Below are positions 1 to 5,680 of a DNA stretch of 15,364 nt, piece by piece. Origin of the DNA: an uncultured Clostridia bacterium (GTDB lineage Bacteria; Bacillota; Clostridia; TANB77; CAG-508). The stretch's first letter is position 1. Every line of letters starts with the position of its first letter. The stretch lies in assembly GCA_948560265.1 (NCBI GenBank), contig CAOXTD010000015.1, positions 1-15,364 of the forward strand. The letters are read 5' to 3'. The translations under genes were made by a program, and so were the position numbers. The notes beneath the pieces are model-generated. The model saw nothing but the letters and a program-made list of their open reading frames with translations. It made no database searches and was not told where the DNA came from.

Positions 1-104
1 TAATACCTCTTTCCTTTTTCTCATTTTTTAATAAACCTGGTGTGTGTGTGTGTGTGTGTGTGTACAGCCTCAATACTTTCAAGGCTCAATTTTTTTCCTT
101 TCAT
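1..104 (-). CDS. 5' end of a possible prepilin-like gene, frame broken at a CA tract, runs off left edge
   Basis: A minus-strand ATG at 104-102 is preceded by a good ribosome binding site (GGAGG at 118-114, 9-base spacing) and, further up, a promoter-like pair. The frame reads MKGKKLSLESIEAV, then four His-Thr repeats encoded by the CA tract, then RFIKK and a TGA at 23-21, so only 27 codons are open. One of the other two frames after the tract is open to the window edge and reads PGLLKNEKKERGI followed by a codon beginning with A. That is what a prepilin cleavage site of the KGITLIALVV type would look like, and the neighbouring gene carries one. I infer that the gene is a second prepilin-like gene, either phase-variable or miscalled. 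One more CA unit, or two fewer, would join the ATG to the open frame. An alternative is a start at the ATG at 24-22 with one extra A in the run at 19-15, giving MRKKERGI. Only about 35 codons are visible, so the identity is tentative. Confidence 0.4.
40..63. repeat. (GT)12 dinucleotide microsatellite
   Basis: Twelve uninterrupted GT units on the plus strand (CA on the minus strand). Tracts this long are uncommon in bacterial chromosomes and slip readily. This one lies inside the start of a minus-strand reading frame, where it encodes alternating His and Thr, and a change in unit number would change the downstream frame. Confidence 0.95.
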
Positions 105-263
105 TTTTTACTTCCTCCGTTTCTCTTTCTTATGCATTTTACATCTTGTTATTTCTTTTTTATGTCATTGCATAAGTCTTTTGTTTTACTATTTCCTAAT
201 TTCTTGAAAAATATTCTAGTTCCTGTCCTATTTTTCATTCATTAGTTTATAACATCTTGTTAT

Positions 264-293
264 ATTTTATCAATATATCAAATTAAATGTCAA
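264..293 (-). promoter_or_regulatory. Candidate sigma-A promoter for the left-edge gene
   Basis: On the minus strand TTGACA (293-288) and TAAAAT (269-264) are 18 bases apart. Transcription would start near 257 and give a leader of about 150 bases before the ATG at 104. The leader contains one copy of a 12-base sequence (ACATCTTGTTAT on the plus strand, 141-152), and a second copy (252-263) lies at the predicted start point. Nothing else was recognised between 105 and 340; the stretch is very AT-rich with long pyrimidine runs on the plus strand. Confidence 0.45.
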
Positions 294-340
294 TATATTA
301 TTTGAAATATTAAAATAAAAATTGTTAATTTAGTCAAAAA

Positions 341-366
341 AAGAAATGCATCCCACTGCATTTCTT
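341..366 (-). terminator. Rho-independent terminator of the prepilin-like gene
   Basis: A perfect 10-bp stem (341-350 with 357-366) has a 6-base loop. On the minus strand it is followed at once by a run of seven T. It sits 19 bases after the stop codon of the gene at 386-631. Confidence 0.85.
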
Positions 367-385
367 AATCTATTCTTTTCTTTTC

Positions 386-631
386 TTATGGATTTAAAGC
401 ATCTCCTGTTGATGTAGATAATTCATTTGCAATTTGGTGCAAATCATCCATTGTTTTATTTTGTAAATCTTCTATATTATTCTTTGTATTCTTTGTTTCA
501 TTTACTAATCCATCATCTCCTGTAAATGATGAAATTGTAACACCTACTAAAATTAAAAGTATTATAATAGTTACCACTAATGCAATTAGGGTTATCCCTG
601 CATTTTTTTGTATATCTTTTTTGTTTTTCAT
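386..631 (-). CDS. Small type IV prepilin-like protein
   Basis: The 81-residue product is MKNKKDIQKNAG, then ITLIALVVTIIILLILVGV, then a short polar tail. The Gly12-Ile13 junction followed by a hydrophobic helix is the hallmark of class III signal (prepilin) peptides. Cleavage would leave a mature protein of about 69 residues with an N-terminal membrane helix and an acidic, Asn/Thr-rich tail. Mature position 5 is Ala rather than the Glu of classical type IV pilins, as is usual in the GITLIALVVTI family of Clostridia. The tail is much shorter than a normal major pilin, so it may be a minor pilin, a pseudopilin or an unrelated surface peptide. The start at 631 is chosen because GGAGG lies 7 bases upstream; a start at 658 has no such site. 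It has its own terminator. No pilus assembly genes are in the window. Confidence 0.75.
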   Translation of the reverse strand: MKNKKDIQKNAGITLIALVVTIIILLILVGVTISSFTGDDGLVNETKNTKNNIEDLQNKTMDDLHQIANELSTSTGDALNP

Positions 632-669
632 TTGTCTTCCTCCATCATTTTCTTTCATACATATTTCAT

Positions 670-675
670 ATTATA
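670..675 (-). promoter_or_regulatory. Possible -10 element of the prepilin-like gene
   Basis: A perfect TATAAT on the minus strand lies about 40 bases before the start codon at 631. No good -35 is seen at 16-18 bases. TTGAGG at 702-697 is 21 bases away, so this is weak or depends on an activator. Confidence 0.3.
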
Positions 676-739
676 CACTTATTGTAATATTTCTTGCCTC
701 AATTTGCAATAGTCTTTTTTATACTTTTGAAAAAAATAA

Positions 740-780
740 AAAATCTCATGCTAGGATTTTGTTTTCCCTTATGAGATTTT
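740..780 (-). terminator. Terminator of the infC-rpmI-rplT operon
   Basis: A 10-bp stem (740-749 with 771-780) closes a 21-base loop that can form a smaller AGG/CCT pairing. On the minus strand it is followed by a T-rich run of ten bases. It starts 10 bases after the rplT stop codon. Confidence 0.8.
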
Positions 781-790
781 CTTTTTATTC

Positions 791-1144
791 TTATTTTGCT
801 TTTTTAGCTGTGTTTGCAATTTCTGCAAATGCTTTTTCGTCTGTTACAGCAATTTCTGCTAACATTTTTCTGTTGATTACTACATTAGCTTTCTTTAATC
901 CATTGATTAATTGGCTATATGTTAAACCATTCATTCTTGCAGCAGCATTAATTCTTGCTATCCATAATTTTCTAAAATTACTCTTTTTGTCTTTTCTTCC
1001 TGTATATGCATAATTACCTGATTTCATAACAGCTTGTTTAGCCATTCTAAATCTGTAATGTTTTGCTCCATAATATCCTTTTGCTCTTTTTAAGACTTTT
1101 TTATGTTTTTTACGAGTAATATTTGCTGTTTTTACTCTTGCCAT
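791..1144 (-). CDS. rplT: 50S ribosomal protein L20
   Basis: The 117-residue basic protein matches L20 throughout: MARVKTANITRKKHKKVLKRAKGYYGAK at the start (written here in pieces: MARVKTANITRKKHKKV, LKRAKGYYGAK), then RKDKKSNFRKLWIARINAA and NGLTYSQLINGLKKA. Its length is normal for bacteria. L20 binds 23S rRNA early in assembly of the large subunit, and in many bacteria it represses its own operon by binding mRNA sites that resemble its rRNA site. The ATG at 1144 has AGGAGG 7 bases upstream. It is the last gene of infC-rpmI-rplT. Unusually for such an operon, a structured 100-base gap precedes it. Confidence 0.98.
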   Translation of the reverse strand: MARVKTANITRKKHKKVLKRAKGYYGAKHYRFRMAKQAVMKSGNYAYTGRKDKKSNFRKLWIARINAAARMNGLTYSQLINGLKKANVVINRKMLAEIAVTDEKAFAEIANTAKKAK

Positions 1145-1167
1145 TTTTTGTACCTCCTATTATTTTA

Positions 1168-1228
1168 ATGCCCTAACGATGACACATCTTTCCCTAGGGT
1201 ATTCCTTCAGGGCTAAGGTATGTCCCCG
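1168..1228 (-). promoter_or_regulatory. Structured RNA element between rpmI and rplT, candidate L20-binding site
   Basis: This segment is much richer in G+C than the coding sequence on either side. On the minus strand GACATA (1224-1219) can pair with TGTGTC (1186-1181). Inside this, CCTT (1218-1215) can pair with AAGG (1207-1204). GCCCTGA (1213-1207) can pair with TTAGGGC (1176-1170), which would make a pseudoknot. It also holds the palindrome CCCTAGGG (1199-1192). The order ACCTTAGCCC, AAGG, AGGGAAAGATGTG recalls part of the infC leader (TAGCTCACCTT, AAAGGGAAAAGGT). I infer a site for L20 autoregulation in front of its own gene, by analogy with known L20 operators. The pairing is hand-drawn. 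Confidence 0.5.
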
Positions 1229-1244
1229 CCCACTTCATCATTTT

Positions 1245-1448
1245 TTAGTTACCATATGGTAGCATTTTTTTAATTCCTGCTTCACATGTTTTGTCAGCGT
1301 AAGCATCTTGTACTTTTCCTCTTGATTTTGCTCTACTTGTTTTATTTGCTAAAAGGTGTCTTCTATTTGATTTTGTTCTTTTTACTTTTCCTGTTGCTGT
1401 ATAAGAATATCTTTTTTTAGCAGCTTTATTTGTTTTTAACTTTGGCAT
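1245..1448 (-). CDS. rpmI: 50S ribosomal protein L35
   Basis: The 67-residue basic protein has the L35 pattern: MPKLKTNKAAKKRYSYTATG at the start, then KVKRTKSNRRHLL and KTSRAKSRGK. This is close to the usual 64-66 residues. L35 is a small protein of the large ribosomal subunit. The ATG at 1448 follows AAAGGAGG at normal spacing. It is the middle gene of infC-rpmI-rplT, 60 bases after infC and 100 bases before rplT. Confidence 0.97.
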   Translation of the reverse strand: MPKLKTNKAAKKRYSYTATGKVKRTKSNRRHLLANKTSRAKSRGKVQDAYADKTCEAGIKKMLPYGN

Positions 1449-1508
1449 AATCTTTCCTCCTTTAAATTTTGTAATCTATTACTTATTAGCTTTTTTATTT
1501 AGCATAAA

Positions 1509-2021
1509 TTAATTTGCTTTTTTTGCTAATATAATAAACATGTTTTTTCCTTCTAAAAGTGGCTTTTTCTCTGGAACAGAAATATCAGATAATTCTTCAA
1601 TGAATTTATTTAATACTTGCTCTCCAAGTTTAATATAGTTCATTTCTCTTCCTCTAAATTTCAAAGTAATTCTTACTTTGTTTCCGTCCTCTAAGAATTT
1701 TCTGGCATTTTTACTTTTGAATTCGAAATCATGTTGCTCAATATTTGGAGTAATTCTAATTTCTTTTAGTTCAAAAGTTTTTTGTTTTTTTCTAGCCTCT
1801 TTCTCCCTTTTAGATTGTTCAAATTTGTACTTACCATAGTTCATAATTTTACATACTGGCATTTCTGGATTTGGAGCTACCATAACTAAGTCTAATTTTT
1901 TTTCATAAGCTAAGTCTAATGCATCTTGTAAACTCATGGCTCCCTTTTTTTCTCCATTGTCATCAATTACTTGAACTTTAGCAGCTCTAATTTGTTCATT
2001 AATTGGCAATTCTTGTTTGAT
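1509..2021 (-). CDS. infC: Translation initiation factor IF-3, apparently starting at AUC
   Basis: IF-3 binds the 30S subunit, keeps 50S away and checks the initiator tRNA-start codon match. The protein is full length with both domains. The N-terminal domain includes PINEQIRAAKVQVI and LDLVMVAPNPEMPVCKIMNYGKY, a basic linker holds KREKEARKKQK, and the C-terminal domain includes EIRITPNIEQHDFEFKSKNA and KVRITLKFRGREM. There is no ATG at the right place. A GTG at 2030 overlaps the GGAGG itself and cannot be used with it. The ATC at 2021-2019 lies 8 bases after GGAGG and gives (I)KQELPINEQIRA, matching where other IF-3 proteins begin. Rare AUU, AUC or AUA starts are a known feature of infC, because IF-3 rejects such codons and so limits its own synthesis. 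It is the first gene of its operon. Confidence 0.93.
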   Translation of the reverse strand: MKQELPINEQIRAAKVQVIDDNGEKKGAMSLQDALDLAYEKKLDLVMVAPNPEMPVCKIMNYGKYKFEQSKREKEARKKQKTFELKEIRITPNIEQHDFEFKSKNARKFLEDGNKVRITLKFRGREMNYIKLGEQVLNKFIEELSDISVPEKKPLLEGKNMFIILAKKAN

Positions 2022-2059
2022 ATCAAACACCTCCGTTTATTTTCTTAAGTAAATAAAAA

Positions 2060-2082
2060 ATGAATTGATAAAATCAATTCAT
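2060..2082 (-). terminator. Candidate attenuator in the infC leader
   Basis: A perfect 10-bp stem (2060-2069 with 2073-2082) with a 3-base loop is followed on the minus strand by TTTTTATTT. It lies inside the leader, between promoter and infC, so it would cut the transcript short rather than end an operon. The stem is AT-rich, so its strength is uncertain. L20-controlled attenuation is known for the infC operon of Bacillus; a similar control here is inferred. Confidence 0.6.
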
Positions 2083-2094
2083 AACTCAAAGATC

Positions 2095-2160
2095 CTATTC
2101 TTATTTTTTATAAGAATAGAAAATATATTTACCTTTTCCCTTTGGTGAAGGTGAGCTATG
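2095..2160 (-). promoter_or_regulatory. infC leader RNA, candidate L20 leader
   Basis: Upstream of the attenuator the leader holds a 9-10 bp hairpin (2095-2104 with 2110-2119). Before that comes a segment (2160-2130) with ATAGCTCACCTT and AAAGGGAAAAGGT that can form CCTT/AAGG pairs. This segment resembles the rpmI-rplT gap element. The predicted transcript starts near 2183, so the leader is about 160 bases long. Assignment to the L20 leader family rests on position and general features, not on a model search. Confidence 0.5.
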
Positions 2161-2189
2161 GATTGCTACTTTTTTTATTTACGTGTATT

Positions 2190-2218
2190 AGTATACTCTA
2201 TTTTTGTTAAAATGTCAA
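2190..2218 (-). promoter_or_regulatory. Sigma-A promoter of infC-rpmI-rplT
   Basis: TTGACA (2218-2213) and TATACT (2195-2190) on the minus strand are separated by exactly 17 bases. The predicted start is near 2183. Confidence 0.85.
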
Positions 2219-2227
2219 GATTTTTTT

Positions 2228-2281
2228 CATAGTTCTTTGACTTGACTATTATATATATAATAGTCAAGTCAAAGAACTATG
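2228..2281. repeat. Perfect 54-bp palindrome between divergent ribosomal-protein promoters
   Basis: Bases 2228-2254 are the exact reverse complement of 2255-2281, with no spacer. Each arm holds TTTGACTTGACTAT and the centre is ATATATAT. A further G-T and four A-T pairs can extend it outward. It lies 9 bases from the infC -35 and 19 from the rplM -35. Neither predicted transcript contains it, so it is not a terminator or leader hairpin of either operon. A paired operator, a cruciform-forming site or the scar of a small element are possible. Confidence 0.9.
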
Positions 2282-2300
2282 GAAAATTTTTGTCTGATAG

Positions 2301-2329
2301 TTGACTTTCCCCCGTTTTTGTATTATAAT
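2301..2329 (+). promoter_or_regulatory. Sigma-A promoter of rplM-rpsI
   Basis: TTGACT (2301-2306) and TATAAT (2324-2329) are separated by 17 bases. The predicted start is near 2336. The spacer contains a run of five C. Confidence 0.88.
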
Positions 2330-2335
2330 AGCAAA

Positions 2336-2446
2336 GTATATGTATGATTATGACTTATTTTAATTGGCTTCTCCCCGGTAGCACTTTTAAAACAAGTTTC
2401 ATATAAATTATATTTTTGAAAAATGAAATGGAGGATATGATTTACC
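2336..2446 (+). promoter_or_regulatory. rplM 5' leader, possible L13 leader
   Basis: About 110 untranslated bases precede rplM. They include a GC-richer core (2367-2387, GGCTTCTCCCCGGTAGC) able to form a GCT/AGC hairpin. TTTCAT and ATGAAA (about 2396-2401 and 2424-2429) could pair next to the ribosome binding site. L13 leaders are a known Firmicute class, but I cannot match the consensus by eye. Confidence 0.35.
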
Positions 2447-2884
2447 ATGAATAATACAACTTATAGTGTGAAAAAAAGTGAAATTGAAAGTAAATGGTAT
2501 ATAATTGATGCAGCTAATAAGCCTTTAGGTAGAGTTGCTACTGAAGCTGCAAAATTATTAAGAGGAAAACATAAACCAACTTATACAACTCATATGGATG
2601 TTGGTGATCACGTAATTATTATTAATTGCGCAAATGTAGTTTTAACAGGTAAAAAACTAGATCAAAAAATTTATAGAAGTCATTCAGGATATATTGGTGG
2701 AATGAAAGAAACTACTGCAAGAGAATTAATGGCAAAAAATCCAGAAAAAATGATGACACATGCAGTAGAAGGAATGCTTCCTCATACAAGACTTGGAAGA
2801 CAAATGGCTAAAAAATTAAGAGTATATGCCGGAGCAGAACATGAAAATATCGCTCAAAAACCTGAAGTATGGGAGGTAAAATAA
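2447..2884 (+). CDS. rplM: 50S ribosomal protein L13
   Basis: The 145-residue protein matches L13 along its whole length: KWYIIDAANKPLGRVATEAA, LLRGKHKPTYTTHMDVGDHV, VVLTGKKLDQKIYRSHSGY, then EGMLPHTRLGRQMAKKLRVY and EHENIAQKPEVWEV. L13 is an early assembly protein of the large ribosomal subunit. The ATG at 2447 has TGGAGGA upstream at a slightly long spacing of about 12 bases. It forms the usual rplM-rpsI pair: rpsI begins one base after this stop codon and its ribosome binding site lies inside the rplM end. Confidence 0.98.
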   Translation: MNNTTYSVKKSEIESKWYIIDAANKPLGRVATEAAKLLRGKHKPTYTTHMDVGDHVIIINCANVVLTGKKLDQKIYRSHSGYIGGMKETTARELMAKNPEKMMTHAVEGMLPHTRLGRQMAKKLRVYAGAEHENIAQKPEVWEVK

Positions 2885-2885
2885 G

Positions 2886-3290
2886 ATGGCAAAAAAATCT
2901 GATAAAATCGTATTTTTAGGAACTGGAAGAAGAAAAAAATCAATTGCTAGAGTTAGATTAGTAGATGGTAAAGGTACTATTACAATTAATGGTAAAGCAT
3001 TAGAAGAATACTTTGGTACTGATGTATTAAAAGTTATTGTAAAACAACCATTAGTTGCAACTAACACTTTAGATAAATATGATGTTATTTGTACTGTAAA
3101 TGGTGGTGGACTTTCTGGTCAAGCTGGAGCAGTTCGTCACGGTATCGCAAGAGCATTAAATGAAGCTAATAGTGAATATAGACCAGCTTTAAAAACTGCA
3201 GGATTCTTAACAAGAGACCCTCGTATGAAAGAAAGAAAGAAATATGGTCTTAAGAAAGCTAGAAAAGCTCCACAATTCTCTAAGAGATAA
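2886..3290 (+). CDS. rpsI: 30S ribosomal protein S9
   Basis: The 134-residue protein is S9. It shows FLGTGRRKKSIARVRLVDG near the start, then TVNGGGLSGQAGAVRHGIAR and the conserved basic end KKYGLKKARKAPQFSKR, whose last residues reach toward the P-site tRNA. Length is normal. The start codon is placed by GGGAGG in the last codons of rplM and the usual downstream spacing. The pair is probably translated together. Confidence 0.98.
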   Translation: MAKKSDKIVFLGTGRRKKSIARVRLVDGKGTITINGKALEEYFGTDVLKVIVKQPLVATNTLDKYDVICTVNGGGLSGQAGAVRHGIARALNEANSEYRPALKTAGFLTRDPRMKERKKYGLKKARKAPQFSKR

Positions 3291-3302
3291 AATCTTATAT
3301 AC

Positions 3303-3334
3303 AAAAATCGGAAGTTTTGATACTTCCGATTTTT
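3303..3334. terminator. Bidirectional terminator between rpsI and the hydrolase gene
   Basis: A 13-bp stem (3303-3315 with 3322-3334) with a 6-base loop has A-runs on its left and T-runs on its right. It can therefore stop rplM-rpsI transcripts from the left and the convergent hydrolase transcript from the right. It lies 12 bases after rpsI and 7 bases after the stop of the minus-strand gene at 3342. Confidence 0.92.
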
Positions 3335-3341
3335 TCATATT

Positions 3342-4235
3342 CTATATTTCTTCTATCAATTCTTGATATGGTTTTTGGACTAAGTCTTCTCCTTCTTTTT
3401 GCTTTTTGTTAATTACCCAATTATGTATGGCTCCTTCCGTTTCCTTTACTGTAATCTCTACTCCCTTTCCTTTTGCCATATTTTTAAATTTATGTACATC
3501 CGGATTTAACACATCATATGTTCCTGTATAAATCACTACATTTTCTAGATTCTCAATTGGACCATAAATTGGACTTACTAAGTAATTTCTAGTTTCTTCT
3601 TCTGTTCCCGCATAAGAAATTCCTGCTAGTTTTAATGATTCTGCATTTAATTTTTTATCTTTTTCTTGTACCTTTTTAATTTCTGGATTTTCCATAGTTA
3701 CATCTAGCCATGGAGAAATTAAAATTGTTTTGCTTGGCTTTTTCATATTATCTTGCCCTATTTTTTCTACCAATGCTAATGCCATTCCTCCACCAGCTGA
3801 ATCTCCCATAACAATTAAATTCTCTGGTTTTACCTTCTTTATAGTTTCTTGATATAAAGGTGTTATCATATTAAATACATCTGTATAATGATATTGTGGA
3901 GCTAATGGATAATCTACTACAATTACAGTCGATGCTGTCTCTTGTGTAAATTCTTCTAAAAATTTCCAATGAGTTTTGCTTAGTTCTGCAACATAAGAAC
4001 CTCCATGTAAATAAAAGACAACTTTCTTTGTTTTCTTTTTATCTTTAGGTGTCAATATAAATACTTTTTTATCTTGAAAACTTTCTTCTATAATATTACA
4101 TTTTAAGTGAATATCCTCTGGTATCTTTGAAGTCCTATTACTTTTAAAAAAATATACATATAAAATGACTGATACTATTGCTATTATAAATAAAACTATT
4201 GCAATGATTGCTACTATTTTTCCTTTTTTATTCAT
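3342..4235 (-). CDS. Membrane-anchored alpha/beta hydrolase, HSL-type esterase
   Basis: A 297-residue protein with one membrane helix at residues 7-30, so the rest probably lies outside the cell. The catalytic domain is of the hormone-sensitive lipase kind (alpha/beta hydrolase fold 3). It has the oxyanion motif HGG at 77-79, the nucleophile motif GDSAGG at 144-149 with Ser146, a likely acid Asp241 in GTYDVLNPD, and His271 in AIHNWV. All catalytic residues are present. Such enzymes hydrolyse esters of short or medium acyl chains; the substrate here is unknown. It lies 17 bases after a condensation-like acyltransferase gene and is probably its operon partner, which hints at making and trimming an acyl or acetyl ester. 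The ribosome binding site AAGGAAG is moderate. Confidence 0.85.
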   Translation of the reverse strand: MNKKGKIVAIIAIVLFIIAIVSVILYVYFFKSNRTSKIPEDIHLKCNIIEESFQDKKVFILTPKDKKKTKKVVFYLHGGSYVAELSKTHWKFLEEFTQETASTVIVVDYPLAPQYHYTDVFNMITPLYQETIKKVKPENLIVMGDSAGGGMALALVEKIGQDNMKKPSKTILISPWLDVTMENPEIKKVQEKDKKLNAESLKLAGISYAGTEEETRNYLVSPIYGPIENLENVVIYTGTYDVLNPDVHKFKNMAKGKGVEITVKETEGAIHNWVINKKQKEGEDLVQKPYQELIEEI

Positions 4236-4252
4236 CGTTCTCTTCCTTTACT

Positions 4253-5656
4253 TTAAAAGTGAAATTTCTTTTTCATTTTTTCTTTCCAACTTATTTTCTC
4301 TTTTGTTTCCTTTTTTTCCTTTATCTTTTCCATAACTTCTTCTATTAGTAATGTATTAATTTTAGGATAAAGTGCTTTTTCTTCTTTTTGGTAAATTCCA
4401 TTTGTCACAACTGTGTTTGGAATACCTTGCTCTGTTAAAAACTTAAAAAAGTTTTTCTCCACATTATTATTTTGTAAAATAGAACTAATGGTAAATACAA
4501 TGTTATTTCCACAAGAGCATGTAGTACACTTAATTTTTTCAGCACTTTCAGGTGCAATGATAAAGAAAAATTGGTCTACATACGGTTCGTATTCTGGCAA
4601 AAAATTGACCTTGCCTAAATTAGAAAAAGTAGTTGTTGTATATTTTTGTATTTCTTTATATATCAATTTTAAGATGAATTTTTTCATCGTTAATGGTATC
4701 ATTCGTACATAAATGCTATTACCTAATCTTACTGTATGTGCCATTGTTTTAGCCATCTCTTTTTTTTGCAATTTATTTTTAAAATTGTTTCTTACAAATG
4801 CTAATATCAAATCAAAATCTGTTAAATCTATTTGCTTTCTATCTGCTACAACTGTCATATAGGAGAAAAAGTTTGTCATGGTAGTTGATTCAAAATACTT
4901 CTTTAGATTAACTGGAATACATACCTTAATTGGCTTTTTACTATTTCTCTCTTTTTGTTGTTCTTGGTAAATCGCATAAATTAATACTGCTGTAAAATAT
5001 TCTGTTACTGTTACTTTTAACCTTCTACAAGTTTTAAGAACTGGTTTTAAACTTATGAATCCATGTGTGACTCCTACTTGATATGGCAGTAATCTTGGTC
5101 CTTTTAAAATATATGCTTTTCCTGAATGATCTTTTCCATGTAAATGTTTTTCATAGTTTTTCAAATAACTGTCTTCACTATTTTGTACATCTATATCAGC
5201 ATTTTTGACTGAGAATGGTTCTTTGAAAGTATTTGGATGTTGTAAATTCAAGTAATTGTATGTAATTACTTTTACAAATTCTATTGCTGTACCTCCATCT
5301 GTTAAAGCATGAAATATTTCTATATTGATTTTGTTTTTATAATAGCTTACTTTAAATAAGTATCCATGGTTCATTCTTTTATCCATATAACGGCATGGAT
5401 AAATATCTTCTTTAAAAATGATTACTTCTTTTTCATTTTGTTCTAAATAGTACCAAAAAAATCCTCTCTTTAAACATACCTTAAAAGTAGTAAAAATCTG
5501 AAGAGTATTTTCTACTGCTTGCTTTAATATTTTGGGATTAATTTCTTCTGTTAATACAACTGACATTCTATAGATACTGCTAAACTTTTTATTTCCTACA
5601 ATAGGAAAGAGTTTAGCTGAATTGTCCAATCTTCTCCACTTTTCTTGATTTTTCAT
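4253..5656 (-). CDS. Condensation-domain-like / alcohol acetyltransferase-family protein
   Basis: A 467-residue protein without a signal peptide. It begins WRRLDNSAKLFPIV and has the active-site pattern HxxxDG at residues 116-121 (HALTDG). This is the mark of the chloramphenicol-acetyltransferase/condensation superfamily, which includes alcohol acetyltransferases and PapA-like acyltransferases. The later segment TTTTFSNLGKVNFLP resembles the conserved SNlG region of this group. The reaction would be transfer of an acyl group from CoA or a carrier to a hydroxyl or amine; the substrate cannot be read from sequence. The last 50 residues are Lys/Glu-rich. There is no peptide-synthetase partner nearby, which argues for a stand-alone acyltransferase. 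The ATG at 5656 has GAGGGGG upstream and a sigma-A-like promoter. The hydrolase follows directly. Confidence 0.72.
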   Translation of the reverse strand: MKNQEKWRRLDNSAKLFPIVGNKKFSSIYRMSVVLTEEINPKILKQAVENTLQIFTTFKVCLKRGFFWYYLEQNEKEVIIFKEDIYPCRYMDKRMNHGYLFKVSYYKNKINIEIFHALTDGGTAIEFVKVITYNYLNLQHPNTFKEPFSVKNADIDVQNSEDSYLKNYEKHLHGKDHSGKAYILKGPRLLPYQVGVTHGFISLKPVLKTCRRLKVTVTEYFTAVLIYAIYQEQQKERNSKKPIKVCIPVNLKKYFESTTMTNFFSYMTVVADRKQIDLTDFDLILAFVRNNFKNKLQKKEMAKTMAHTVRLGNSIYVRMIPLTMKKFILKLIYKEIQKYTTTTFSNLGKVNFLPEYEPYVDQFFFIIAPESAEKIKCTTCSCGNNIVFTISSILQNNNVEKNFFKFLTEQGIPNTVVTNGIYQKEEKALYPKINTLLIEEVMEKIKEKKETKEKISWKEKMKKKFHF

Positions 5657-5680
5657 ATATCCCCCTCGTATTCTTTCTAT

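Noticed and set aside
42..245. Plus-strand frame of 67 codons beginning MCVCVCV
   Set aside because: It is the opposite strand of the CA tract and its gene leader, has no ribosome binding site and runs through pyrimidine-rich noncoding sequence.
621..1013. Plus-strand frame of 130 codons opposite rplT
   Set aside because: It is antisense to rplT and crosses its terminator; low-GC genes read backward give long hydrophobic frames like this.
2022..2030. GTG at 2030 as the infC start
   Set aside because: It overlaps the GGAGG sequence, leaving no spacing for initiation.
2228..2281. Palindrome as a bidirectional terminator
   Set aside because: The flanking operons diverge from it, so no predicted transcript reaches it, and no T-run follows on the plus strand.
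2816..3067. Minus-strand frame opposite rpsI
   Set aside because: Antisense shadow of a certain ribosomal gene, with no promoter or ribosome binding site.
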